Position numbers and translations under genes: made by a program
Part shown: positions 39,813 to 51,781 of the stretch, piece by piece
Position numbering within the stretch: position 1 is the stretch's first letter
Layout: each line of letters starts with the position of its first letter
Origin: Phoronis australis
Lineage: Eukaryota; Phoronida; Phoronidae
NCBI GenBank assembly: GCA_002633005.1
Contig: NMRA01000115.1
Span: 878,124-942,123 of the forward strand
DNA length: 64,000 bases
Direction of reading: 5' to 3'
The notes under the pieces: model-generated
Databases searched by the model: none
Told to the model about the DNA's origin: nothing
What the model saw: only the letters and a program-made list of their open reading frames with translations

Positions 39813-41104
39813 GTGCTATACAAAAGGAAACTTTGAAACTTGGTCCAGTTTTTTTGGTTAGATTTTTCTCCCCTCGAGACGGTTACTGAACTCGATCCTG
39901 ACTTTGCAGCCTGTGTTTCCTGTATTTGCCTAGTCAGTATCATACTTCAGGGAAAAGTTGAAAAGTGCATTACTAAATGTGTTGTGTGTGTTAGTGTGTG
40001 TGCTTAATTTGACCATCACTTTTGCAGAGCTAGTGTTTAATCGTGACATTTAACAAACTACTCTCATTTTATTTTAGCATTCTTTGCTCAAACCTCTCAT
40101 GTCACTCGCCACAATTCATAAGCCAAAATGTATATAACATGGACAGAAGAGTATGCGGTGTGAATCCGTTTCTTGTGGTTATGCCATGTTCTTTGGTAGA
40201 AAGGTTTAAGTAATCATATTAAGTCAAACTGCCAACTTTAAATGTATATAAAATTAAATCCAGCTTGTGGCTGCGACTTCGAGTTGCAGTTGATGTCTAG
40301 CTGGTGAATTGTGTAATCCGAGTTGAAGAATTTGGAGTGTTAATTCATAGTATGGAGAAAATCTAAAATAGGGTTTACAAAGTGGCATTGTATGCCACTC
40401 GAATCTTCATAGGGAAGAAACAACCCATAGGACCTGGACGGCACACTTCTGTTATTTACACGGTAAGTTGTGTGTAGTAAGGGTGTCTGTGGTTTCAGTT
40501 CAGTGCCTGCTACATATTTGACAGCCACAAATAAGCACTCAATGAAATTCCCTAAATCTTGTGTGTATTTGTCAAAACATTGATGGTTCTCTCTTTAGCC
40601 GTTTTAGTTTTATTATTAAGTCAATTATTGGGTTTGGTACAAATCGAGAGTGAACTTGTGGTTGAAGTCTCAATATTATTGATGGTATCTTTTCTTTGAA
40701 CTCCTCTAATTGAAGGGCTAAGTCCCTATTTATCTCCATGGCATAAAATGTCACAAGTCAGCGAGGAGCTCATCATGATTAAGCTGAAATGATAGAAGAT
40801 AACTTGTGTGAGTAAAGAACAACACAAATACGCAGGTTTAGAGACCCTACTTGGGACTGTTTCATACAACAGCACACGGGTTCTGTTGTAGAGTTTTGTG
40901 TGTGTGGTAGAAGCATCTGCCGTGTGTGCGGGCAGTGATGTACTCCAGTGGCATCAATGGGTTTCCGTCCAGTGACTCTTTTAATTTTTGCTTAGGTGTT
41001 TGCTTATCTGTATACCCGTCAATGTTGTGTTTGTTAGTATTACATTTGCTCATCGGATTGCATGACACACTGTTCTGTTGATCAGCATCGTGGTTAAAGA
41101 CATT

Positions 41105-41152
41105 ATGATGACTGCTTTCTTAAATCACCAAAAGTGGCAGGAGTAGTCTGAT
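41105..41152 (+). promoter_or_regulatory. SECIS element (type II) for selenocysteine insertion
   Basis: The quartet ATGAT (41105-41109) and TGAT (41149-41152) can form the non-Watson-Crick U.U, G.A, A.G, U.U core bound by SBP2. Helix II is GACTGCTTT (41110-41118) with GGAGTAGTC (41140-41148): nine pairs including three G.U. The conserved AAA (41122-41124) follows 12 nt after the quartet in an internal loop, and a short apical helix TCAC/GTGG (41125-41128/41134-41137) makes it form II. The basal helix is weaker. Confidence 0.82.
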
Positions 41153-41267
41153 GAAAATTGGCATGCAAACCTGGTTTTTGAACCTCGATAAAGCTTGGCA
41201 GACTGGTGTTGTCTGGTCATCTTCAATGGCTGTAATACGAGTTATTGTTATTGAGTCAAATTAAGAC

Positions 41268-41273
41268 AATAAA
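41268..41273 (+). terminator. Candidate GPX4 polyadenylation signal
   Basis: AATAAA lies about 115 nt after the SECIS, consistent with the end of the selenoprotein mRNA. Confidence 0.55.
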
Positions 41274-41565
41274 ACTTAAATTGTTCTTATGATTGCTTTT
41301 TATACAGTGTTGTTATTCCACATGGCACCCGCAGGTGTCCTCATTGTTTGATCCTCCCCATTACACTATGTATAAAAATAAGTGTATTGTGGACGACCAG
41401 AAGCTGAGGACGCCTGCGAAAACACCTTGCGATAACGTAGGCCGCATACAGGAAGTTGCTTTAGGGAGAAACAGATGTGAGCGTCACCTCGCCTCCACAT
41501 AATGTTCTGCCCGATACGTCGATACAAGGTAGTTTCATTTAAAGAGATAAATATAATCAGCATAA

Positions 41566-41566
41566 T

Positions 41567-41637
<71 letters not shown>

Positions 41638-41712
41638 CCGCGTGTCCACTGTCCACGTGTCCATGTATGTATGTATGTATGTATGTGTGTATGTATGTAT
41701 GTATATGTATAT
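41566..41712. repeat. Compound microsatellite (TA)n(CA)n ... (TATG)n
   Basis: TATATA then an ACACAC run of about 50 bases, a short unique spacer, then TATG repeats. Simple sequence only. Confidence 0.9.
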
Positions 41713-43676
41713 GCCGTGTTTGGGACGGGTTGCTACCGATGTCAATCATTCCTCTAGTACTTTAGCTCCACTTTCCGAGTCTCGACTGACTTTGGTCAGT
41801 CCACATCGCTGGGCATCTTTTCACATCCGAACTTGAACCTATCGTTTTCTGTTTTTTCGTTCTTCAGCACCACGTTCCTAGACGTGAATGATTTAAACTT
41901 CATTCGTGCCAGGGTATCTTCTAAAGCCCATTTACCTTCATTGAAAGACACTCTTCTCACGGCGGGTCATATGTCGTCGATATGCACTCATATACAAGGT
42001 TGCCTTACTCCTGACGCCACCATAGCGGCCCTCGGCTCTTACACTTAATGCCAACGACTTAAATCGCACCTCCATTGCACTGAGCCGGGAACAAGACTGA
42101 GACCATACAGTACACATAGTGATTTCGCCCACTTCCAGCCTTTGTCACAATATAGCATAGCCTATCAATTAAAACCTCGTCATACATATGTAGTTTATGT
42201 TGTAAAAGTAGCCCTGAAGAGTGACTGCCTCGGTTCACGTCGGTCTAGCCTGATAATGTGGTACTCACCTATAAGTGTTCGCTAGATCTGGCCGCACCAG
42301 AACTAAATTCGTTTTCCTCTCCTTGGCCTGGCTCATGTTAGATGATAACACATTTTGTAAACTTGTCCAATGAATACAAGAAGCTCAAGTAGCAGTGCTC
42401 CATTCATTGCCCCAGGATCGTCGTTCTTGGCTCAAAATGTTTTAGCGGTCGGATGTAAACTCGACCTTATTTCGAGATGCACAACTGACATTATTGCAAC
42501 TGAAACAGCAAAATCATGAATACGGCAATTCATATCTGCCGGGCTCTGAAGAAGAGGTTTTCGGAAGGTGTGACAGCACAGGAGAAACAAAATTATTATA
42601 ACAATTGAATTTCTCAGTTGCAACAAATTCATGACAGTTAAAGATTACGAATCCGAGAGAATATAAGAGACGAGATTTCCAAAACCTCCGTCGACAGATA
42701 GGAAACGGTCAGGGCACAAATTCTTGATCCTCTTCCAAATGACTCAAGTGACAAGTAGTTAACAACTTGAGTTGCCGGTAGGCAAAATACACACAGTAGC
42801 GTGCAGAGGTTTGGAGCGATTTTTTCATTGCATGCCTCTTCTCTAATCAAATGAATGCAGGACCCTTATACTAAGAAAATAAAAAAGACGAAACAACATA
42901 GAAATTTTATTCAATTACAAATCAGTCACAATTTCAAAAAGTTTATTCATAGTAATTGGATGACCCCCCCGATGTGGATCGATGCCCGTGGCTGTCGCCC
43001 CGTCGCCCAGTGGCCCCACCACACCCCCTTCTGCACGGTACTGATTTTACAACAATGATTATGATTTCTGAAGCCCAATGCTAGACGAGGACACGTAGCC
43101 CCTCGGCTGGCTGTACGTCTGCGGCGTGCATCGGCGATGTAATTGCCTAGCCCACTCACAGCGTATTGCCGTTCGGTTGAGTCTTCTTCGATTACAATGG
43201 ACAAATGTCCGCCGCAACAACCAGGAGACGACGGCGAATTTTTATTTTGCCATTCCTACAAAATGGAACGGACAAATTAGAGGGTCAAACACAGTGATAT
43301 ACCGAGAATGATATGTAAATTTCGTCATCGCGTGTGTCAAACATAAGTAGAGTTGACGGGACCCAGGACAAAGCTTCAAAAAGCAGTACCGTTCTGCGAC
43401 AGCCAAAAACTGGATAGTTGGCAGGTACGCGGCACAAAATTCAGTCTGGGAAATGAGTTTAGCATGAGAGAGAAGAGCAGAAGAGGCAAATATTTAAAAG
43501 TAAAAATCCTATTTTGTAAACTCTTTAATCAATTCACTCTTAGTTGAAATAAAAATCAATCCTACTGAAAATTCATGCAATTCTATAAATTCAATCCTAT
43601 TCAAAGGTATTTTAAAAATTCAAAACTATTTTAGAAAATGAATCCTATTTTTAGAAATCCAGTGCTACTTTATAAA

Positions 43677-43705
43677 CTTTCTGCTAACCTTCAGTTAGCA
43701 GAAAG
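43677..43705. repeat. Perfect 12-bp hairpin
   Basis: CTTTCTGCTAAC and GTTAGCAGAAAG are perfect complements around a 5-base loop. Upstream (43550-43670) is an A/T-rich stretch with repeated AATCCTATT. It may mark the end of a small mobile element. Confidence 0.7.
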
Positions 43706-44229
43706 TCCCGGTCAATATTATTAGACTTAACTACAGGTCACGTGATGACCCTCCCCCTATAAATACGCCACTGGGTAGAGCCTGGTAGTGGAAAGCAATA
43801 CGAGTTCTCTAAATCGAAAGACATGGCTCTTGAAGTTGACGAATTTGCTACAAAAACACCTGCCTGCCCGTCAATTGTTTGAGGTACCACCGCCTTTCAG
43901 GCAAATCTCCTGTCCACGAAACAATACCGATGAACGACCTGTGTCATGACTTCGTCGTAGCCCACATGCGGTTTTTGAAGGTATCCCATTGAAATGCAGT
44001 TTCCACAAAGATCTATCCGCCAGAGTCTTCACTGCAGGATCACAGATGACATCCATTGAGAACACACTTTCAGTATTCAGAATTTCTAAAAGACGGGTTT
44101 ATTGATTTGGATGGTGTAACGACGTGGTTATCTGGCTGTTGCACTTCGTTAGCTTGGTTGAATTTGTAAATGTCTTCTCCAGCAGTTGTAACTTAATAAT
44201 TATTCCATACATACTTTAAATAATTACTT

Positions 44230-45200
44230 ATATACAGCGGTCTATAAGTGCCCAGATTTTATTGGAAAGAGCTACAACCCCTTCCGAGGAGTAATAGAAT
44301 GACCAATAGAAATTTTCCCTTTGAGTTGAACGGCCTGCTGTGTCAGATTGTTGCAATTTCCGAGAGGGCGGGCAGAATGAGATGATGTGTTATCCGATAC
44401 ATGCCGGATGATGCAGGAGTGTAAGTTCCGTTATTCATCAAATTTTAGTCTGGATGACAATTCTCCACCCGTGACAACAGTGTGGTGTCCAGTTCGTTGT
44501 AATATATTCTAAGTGTTGGCTGTATTTAATTGTACTGTGGGTTGTACACATGGGTCGACGACGCACATGCGTTTCAATGGATAGATCTATCCATCTATCA
44601 ATTTTATTATCATTCGCTTGCACATGACGTTTGTTTCTTTTCTTGTTGCTCTTCCTAACCCCTACTAACAATTGCACTAATGTACTAACAGGTGTCCTAA
44701 CATCTAGTAAGAGAGACAGCATGAATGAACACAACGTTCAAAGTCACAAAATGCATGTTGAATGGTGTTAATTGAATTCCTCTGCAGACGCCACAACCAG
44801 CAGTGGTTCCCGTGGTCGATGACTACCGAGGTAGGGAAGAAAGGAGTTTTCAATTAGTCTCCGAGTGGAAAATTGAAAACAATCTTTGATTTGTCGATTG
44901 TTTGTAAATTTTATTAATGCACTTTGTATATTTACATGTACACTGTACACCCTACCCATACCCCCAACGGTAAGCTGCGAGCCACGGATAACCGAAATGG
45001 ATGAAGGAGGACGGAAGACGAAAATCAACAACCGAAGATTAAAATTAAGAAGGTAATATAATGTTGCTTGCGTGTCACAGTGCAATACGTAGATACTTCG
45101 AACTTTCACAAGTCCAAAGGCCCAAAAATATTTTTAAAAGGCCCTGTGAAGGCCGAAGATTCACGAAACTAGTCTGAGGGTCTATGACACCGGAGACTAG
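44230..45200. repeat. Dispersed repeat family R1, partial copy
   Basis: It shares ordered blocks with 47.6-49.9, 53.9-56.3, 57.7-58.4 and 60.2-61.2 kb. These include GATGACGCACATG, ACTAACAATTGCACTAA, GAATTCCTCTGCAGA, AGTGGTTCCCGTG, TGGAAAATTGAAAAC, CCACGGATAACCG and AAAAGGCCCTGTGAAGGCCG. Non-coding. Confidence 0.65.
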
Positions 45201-46330
45201 TGATTTAAAGTGGAACTTGCACCCTATTTCCTTATTTCTGTGATTGCTTGATCATATTAGGTTGAAACACAGTATATAGCGACGATGTGAATATGAAGTA
45301 GGTTGAACATTTACCAAATTCTAAGAACGAGTTTGGTATTGAAAATGATACGCCGTAAATCACTCAACTGTTAATATCGTGACGTGGTGTTGGGGAACAA
45401 CACTGCATGACGTGGGCTATGTTGGCCCCCAAGGTACGTCGCTAGTACAAGTCCGGCACTAAAAAAGATACTACACAACTCCGAAAATTAAAAATTGAAC
45501 TTTCGTGACACGAGGTAATTTGTAGCAAAATGTTCGGGGATTTATATGCACTTACCTGTTTGAAACTACTTCCTCGGAGAGCCAGTGCCTCTCAAAAGGA
45601 TCCAAACAAAATTCGGCAATGTGCACTGAGCTGATTGATATTATCATAATTACATCGGCCAAAAGATATTAATTTAAAAATCGATATGTTTTGGCTGCAC
45701 GGTTTAGAGCATCTTTTTGTAGTGTGGTCAAATTCGCAGAAATAAGGGGATGCTTTTGCAAAGATCTCACAAAAACTGTGCTTGCATTATCGCAATCACG
45801 CACAGCGCCATTAAAGTAATAAGAACTTTTTAAGAGGTGTTTGGGATTAAATGATCAATTTTACGAACTATGGCATGTATTCTGAACTTTTTACTCTATT
45901 TAAATCAGTCAATAAATGTTCTGCTTTTGATGTTTTTAGGTCGTCTAAAATGAAAAAATAACGGTGCAATTCAGGTTCGGTGTCAATTATAAGGACAACA
46001 TGGGGAATGATTGAATGGTATTCACTAGTTATTTTAAGTTATTATGAATAAAAATACTTATTTTTGTTTGTTGACCGACAGAATACAATCCTATACATTC
46101 ACCAACAACAGCACTTATAAGAAATCCAGTTTTCTGATATTTTTCCTCTTTGCAGCGGCGTTGCTTTATTTTCCTAACCAATTCAATTTACACTTTACGT
46201 TGTAAAATACATACACTGAAAGTTTACAGCTCAAATATGTTCTGTTCTTTCTCGGGGGTTAATTTCATGTAATCTTAATTGCTTTATTTTATTTGAGTAA
46301 TTTTACAATTGTCAAACCACTGGATTTTGA
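45201..46330. other. Unassigned stretch
   Basis: AT-rich, no gene, no clear terminal repeats. Nothing further seen. Confidence 0.5.
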
Positions 46331-46335
46331 TGGAC

Positions 46336-47115
46336 GCTCGTAATTACGAGCGAGACTATTATAAAGCTAGCGTTTTACTACTGGAATTCTGATATCCAAT
46401 GATAAATTAGTCTGTAGGACACGTGAGCTCTGAAGCAGTTGTATGCTCGTAAATTTACGTTCGTCATTTTACACTAGTAATTTTATGTACGTTATTTTAC
46501 GCTCGTATTCTTGCACATATTATGAAGTGTTCAGAAGATAAAATCCCAGGTGCAAAGTTTATCAGAGAAAAAAATTGAAAAATATCGATGACTCACTGAT
46601 TTTTTTTTTACTTGCTGCCCTAGCTATCCCATGCATTTGAAAGTGGTCCGTATTAGTACATACTGAGGTGCGAAAATGTATATCTAGCAGGTTGTCATAT
46701 TTCATTTGTTAAAATTACCATGCTTTTTCATTGTTTGGACCAAGTTTCGTTTTCTTACTCTTAACGATGCGTGCAGATAATATGAAATTGCAAAAACATT
46801 GGTTCAAATCGGTTTCTGGGGGTAATGCAGTATAGTTTCCAAATGTTGATGATAAATTATTCATTCTTTATTCAAGACACTTGGATAACAAACCATTTGC
46901 ACCACAAAACAATATCAAATGCTGGTGATCTCGTGGACTGGTATGGCTACTTGCTAAAATTACAAGCGAAAAATACGAGCGTAAAGTTTCGAGCGTAGAA
47001 TTTCTGCCGAGCTCACGTAAACTACAAACCAATTTCTCATTGGATTTAACGATTACGGTCGTAAAACACGAGCGCAGTCTCTGTTGTAATTGCGATCGTA
47101 ATTACGGGCGACACT
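46336..47115. mobile_element. Putative MITE built from CGTAATTACGAGCG repeats
   Basis: The left end has the 18-bp perfect palindrome CGCTCGTAATTACGAGCG; the right end has GCGATCGTAATTACGGGCG. Degenerate copies of TTACGCTCGTA in both orientations crowd both sides (46440-46520 and 46960-47110). The centre is AT-rich and non-coding. Exact ends are approximate. Confidence 0.5.
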
Positions 47116-47397
47116 AACTTCCGAACGAATCACGATGATACCCGAATAACTGTGAACCAAACAAACCAGAGTCAAAAGGTATGGTGTGTCTCATCTGAAA
47201 GCATCCCGGAAGTTTTAGCTTTCGACTACATGGTTGTACTTGTATGATCTATTGAAAGTATTCCTGTGCATGGTTTTATAACTGGTTTCAAACCACAGAG
47301 CAGAAAACTGGTATATGTATAGGCTAATTAGAAGATCTTATGTAAGCGACTTCGCTTTTTGTCAAACTACTGGATTTTGATTGACTAGTGTGTTATT

Positions 47398-47495
47398 ATG
47401 CGCCCACATATTTTTATGTGGACTCATTATGCCGTCATCTCCGTCCAGCGTCCGACCAGCGTCCGTCCGGCGTCTGTCCGGCGTCCGTCAGGAAC
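47398..47495. repeat. R2 left-end fragment
   Basis: ATGCGCCCACATATTTTTAT then TGTGGACTCATTATGCCGTC and a GTCCGGCGTCCG tract: the same left end as the full R2 copies at 49924 and 51782, with the body missing. Confidence 0.7.
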
Positions 47496-47619
47496 TATGA
47501 CGACCGTGATTTCATACCTTTGGGTCTCACTGTATCTCACTTGTTGTTGTTAACTGAGGGCAATGAGGTACTATATGTTTTATCGCTTCTAAAGAATTGG
47601 TTTTCTTTTACCTTTTTGA

Positions 47620-49910
47620 AGTTGTTTGTTCCGACTTGGCCATTCGTCAAACGACAGGACTTTGGCTGACCAGTCTACAATTAACATGCAAGACCTGACG
47701 TCACGAGCAGTTTACAAATGGGGCTACAGGACCACGAATAACACCAGAGCCAAGAGTTATGGTACCGTTCAACTGGAAATCACCGGTTCGGTCTACATGC
47801 GTGTTCTCGTATGAGACATCAAAATATGAATAAACACTTGTTTGATTTGGAAAAGCGAAGTAAAACTACTCGCCAGTCATTTAGACATCTGCCTTTATTC
47901 ATGTACACTGTTTCACACCTGGTTTTAAGGCACAGTTTCCCTAGAAGCGTAAATTTCTGCTAAAAAAGTACATTGATAGTAAGACAACGGTATTAATAAC
48001 AACTTGAAAGTGGATATTCGTTTGATAAAAATGTTCCAGGAGTGAAACACTGTAAACGTTCTAAAATATAATCATTTCATTTAAGTTTTGTGAACAGTGT
48101 TTAATTATAGTATTTGAAAGTATACATCAACTTGAACAGCTATTTTAAAGTTCGAGAAATGTAGACATTTTTTTCTGTTTCTTGCAGTAACAGTTCCACA
48201 CCTTTGACAACTCTGTGTGGTATAGATCTTTGCAATTAATTTCAAGTATTGAGAATTGACTGTATTTTAATCATGCTCTTGGTTGTACTCAAGTATTGGT
48301 GCTTGGGTGGTGATGACGCACATGTACTTATAGATCTCTCCATCCATTAAATCTATTACCATTCACTTGCACAAGACGTATGTTACTTGTCTTGCTGGTA
48401 TATTCGCGTTGGCGCTAACGCTCATTCTAACCCTGACTAACAATTGCACTAACATACTAACACAAGTCCTGACATTACAAGAAAGACAACATGAAAAAGT
48501 CCAAATGACGTTCAAGGTCGCATGCTGAATGGTATCATTTGAATTCCTCTGCAGATGTCGCTATCAGATGGAGCTGAGAAGTGGCTGCCGTGACATTGAC
48601 AAGGATTTTTCAGTTAGTAATACTATTCGAGTTGCAAATTGAAAACATTAATTGATTCCTCGATTGTTATTAATGCCGGTTTTTGTTTATTTACGCGCTT
48701 TATTCACGCAACAACGATACGATGCTACCCACGGATAACGATAACGGAAGAAGAACGATGGAAGACCGGAATTAATAACCGAAGACTAAAATTAAGCAGG
48801 TAATTGGCGTAGCTTGCGAATCATAACACATTAGTGTAAATAGGATCGAGCTCGATACTGTGAAGGTTCAGAAGCCTGAAGGCAAATTATGCGACACATG
48901 AAAATTGTTTTTTTTTATAAAGGCACTATAAGTCCGAAGGTTCAGAATTCAAACAGACAGAAAAGCCAGTTATTTCGAAGCTAATCCAAAGGTCCATGAC
49001 ACCCACAAGCGATTCAAAGTCATCGACAGCGAAGCACCATACTTTTAGTGGCTGTGAACCAAAATTTGAAAATGTGACCATTGCCGAACTTTGTTTGGAT
49101 CCTTTTGAGTAGCATAGGCTCTCCAAAGAACTAGTTTCAAACTGACATGTGTACATGTATATAAGCTCCGAACATCTTACTCGAAATCACTGTTCAGAAC
49201 CTCGTGTCCTGAAAGTTCAAACTTTCAGCTTTCGAATTGATAGACTTTCGGACTTGTGTGGAACTTCGTATTTAGGGACTTTTGGTCTAGTTAACGTTCA
49301 GACCTAGGAATACCGTGATGTCATACCATCGACCCAAACTCTTTCATTTTTAGATATCAATTCGGGTCATATTGGTTTTTCACTCCTAAGGGGTTGATTT
49401 CCTTTTAATCTTATTGTAGATGTTTAACGACTTGGCCATTTGTCGAACAACTGGACTTTGGCTGACATGTAAAACATGCAGGAACTAACGTAGCGAGCAG
49501 TGATAGTTTACCAAAGGTGCCGTAAGACCACTAACACTACTGACACCATATCTGTCAACTTGCTGGAAGTTACCGGATTCGACAACATGTGTGTACTCCA
49601 GTGTGCCATCAAAATATGACCAAAAACTTGTTTGATTTGGAAAAGCGAAGTGGACAATCTACTTTGCCAATCATTCAGGCATTTGTATTTATTGATGTAC
49701 ACTGTTTCATACCTGGTTTCAGGGCACATTCTCTCAAAAACCGTAAAACTTAGCAAAAACAAAGGCACGTTGATAGTAAGACAACGGTATCAATAACAAG
49801 ATCGAATTCAATGTTATGAAAGTATTCCTGAAGCGATCTCAGAAATAGTGTTAGTGGTCTAAAATATGATCATTTCATTTTCGTTGTGTGAACGGTATTT
49901 AAATCAAAGT
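47620..49910. repeat. R1 copies (fullest example)
   Basis: Contains two rounds of the block ACTTGTTTGATTTGGAAAAG (47836 and 49626), the 44.2-45.2 kb block (48130-49260), and the shared segment GACTTGGCCATT-GTCGAAC. The layout suggests tandem or nested units of about 1.8 kb. Non-coding. Confidence 0.6.
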
Positions 49911-49923
49911 ATTTGACATTTTT

Positions 49924-51179
49924 ATGCGCCCACATATTTATATGCGGACTCATTATGCCGTCATCTCCGTCCGTCCGCCCCGGCGTCCGTCCGTGCGGCG
50001 TCCGTCCGTCCGTCCGGCGTCCGCTGCTCTATCTCCAAAACCCTTTGACATACGTTCATGAAATTTGACGCATATGTTCCATTCATGAATGGAACGGCAT
50101 GAGCGAACTTTTGGACGGAACCGACTACCGGTGTGCCCACTAGTGGCAGTTTTAGTTTTTTACGCTTACCTTTGAGTCTTCAAAAGTCCTTAACGGATTT
50201 TCGTGAAATTTGGAATGTAGGCACCTATTAGTGGGATGACGCTATTCTCCCGTTTTCGGATGGATTCGACTTAGTTTGCGCCACCTAGTGGCCATTTTTA
50301 CTGTTTTCGAGTCTGTTTTTTTTTGCGTCCACCCCTTTATCAACCAAACCGCTCAAAGGATGATTGTGAAAATTGACATGTATGTGATTACTGTAAAGAG
50401 GACGGTTGACGATGATTTTTCGACGATTTCGACTACTGTGGCGCCTCCTAGTGGCAGTTTTGTTTTTTTGCGCCTATTGGTGTATCTCCTAAACCATTCG
50501 CAGGATCTTTACTCAATTTAGCAAGTGCATTTATAAGATGTTGACTACGGATGACGACGACTTTCTGACAGATCTGAGTACTGCTGTGCCCCCTAGTGGC
50601 AATTTTAGTTTTTTACCTTTAACTCTGTATCTTCAAAGATCTTCAATAGATTTTAATAAAATTTTGAATATAGGCATCTATTGTTGTGATGACGCTATCT
50701 TCCTGTTTTGGGATGGAATCGAGGTATTTTGCTGTTTTCAAATCTTGTTTTTGGCGTCCAACCCTGTATCAACCAAATCATTTGAAAATTGGCATATATG
50801 TTCTCAGTGTGAAGACGACCTTTAATGATGGTGACTGACTACTGTGGCACCTCCTAGTGGTAGTTTTATTTTGCGCCCATAGTTGTATCCCCTAAACCCA
50901 CTGCAGGATCTTTACTAAATTTAGTAGGTGTGTTTATATGAAGATAACAACAGACGTCTACGACTTTCAGGCGGATCCAACGGACACTGTCCACTAGTGG
51001 TAATTTCATTTTATTCTGTTTTCCTTTCTTTCTCTGAAGTTCGTTGACGGATTTTTATGAAATATGGCATGTTCCTGTTTTTGGATTGATTGTATGTTTT
51101 TGCGCCATCTAGTGGCCATTTTATGATACAATTAAATAACCCTAAAAGCACACCATTTGCAATGCATTCGTGGGTGCAT
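49924..51179. repeat. R2 copy A: TAGTGG-box element with inverted ends
   Basis: Begins ATGCGCCCAC and ends GTGGGTGCAT (inverted with one change). Inside, a sub-repeat of roughly 150-200 bp recurs. Each carries a box of the form (G/C)CnCCTAGTGGCnATTTT followed by a T-run, then CGTC/CCTnTAT, a phrase like TTTTCGTGAAATTTGG, and GCAGGATCTTTACTnAATTTAG. A GTCC/GGCG tract follows the left end. No protein frame. Confidence 0.7.
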
Positions 51180-51199
51180 TTCAACACTCCGCGTTGCTC

Positions 51200-51780
51200 T
51201 TGTTGGAATTGTAACCGTTCAAACTCTCGAACATCGTGGTTTCATACCTTCTTCCCACACTCTATCTCACTTGTAGTTTTCAGTTCAGATCATATGACGT
51301 TGCGAGAAGTGACAGTGTACCAAAGGTGTCGCAGTACCACTTACACGATTAACACCAGAGCCAAAAGGAATGGTGATGTTCAGCTGTAAACGTCATGGAT
51401 ATAATTACATGTTTTAACTGCATGCATTCTATTAACTATCAAAACTTTACCGAAAACTTGTTTGATTTGGAAAAGCAAAGTGAAAAATCTACTCGCCGCT
51501 GAGTCATCCAGGCTTCTGTCTTTTGTTTATTTACACTGTTTCACACCTGTTTCAGCACACAGTCCCTCAAAAAAACCGTAAAATTTAGCAAAAGACAAAG
51601 GCACGTTGATATTAAAACAGCTGTATCAATAACAAACAGAATATCATTTGATGAAAACCTTCCTGAAGGGATTTCAGAAACACAGTTATTGTTCCAAAAC
51701 ATGAGCATTTCATTTTCGTTTTATGAACGCTGTATGAATTATGGTATTCGAATACTTAACTTAAATCTGAACAGCTTTTT
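51200..51780. repeat. R1 partial copy between two R2 copies
   Basis: Contains ACTTGTTTGATTTGGAAAAG (51454) and the CTACTCGCC, TTTAGCAAAA and TTTCGTTTTATGAACG blocks seen at 49.6-49.9 kb. Confidence 0.65.
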
Positions 51781-51781
51781 T

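Larger units (their letters stand above)
37731..41290 (+). other. Likely long 3' UTR of GPX4
   Basis: The only good SECIS on this strand is 3.4 kb after the stop and is followed by AATAAA at 41268, so the UTR probably spans this region, perhaps with an intron. It holds TG microsatellites (38246-38330 and 38541-38582, with a single N at 38538) and a 31-bp minisatellite. No other coding region was recognised. Confidence 0.55.
41291..44229. other. Intergenic region, no gene recognised
   Basis: It holds compound microsatellites (TA then CA at 41566-41632, TATG at 41663-41710) and a perfect hairpin at 43677. The moderately long open frames at 41.4-42.1 kb and 42.9-43.2 kb resemble no protein I know and have no supporting splice pattern. 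Confidence 0.55.

Noticed and set aside
42947-43204. Minus-strand open frame (85 codons) with an Arg-rich stretch
   Set aside because: No similarity recognised, no splice context; could be a first exon but nothing supports it.
50276-50825. Open frames of 81-95 codons in R2 copy A
   Set aside because: They differ from frames in other R2 copies and are broken there; repeat sequence, not conserved protein.
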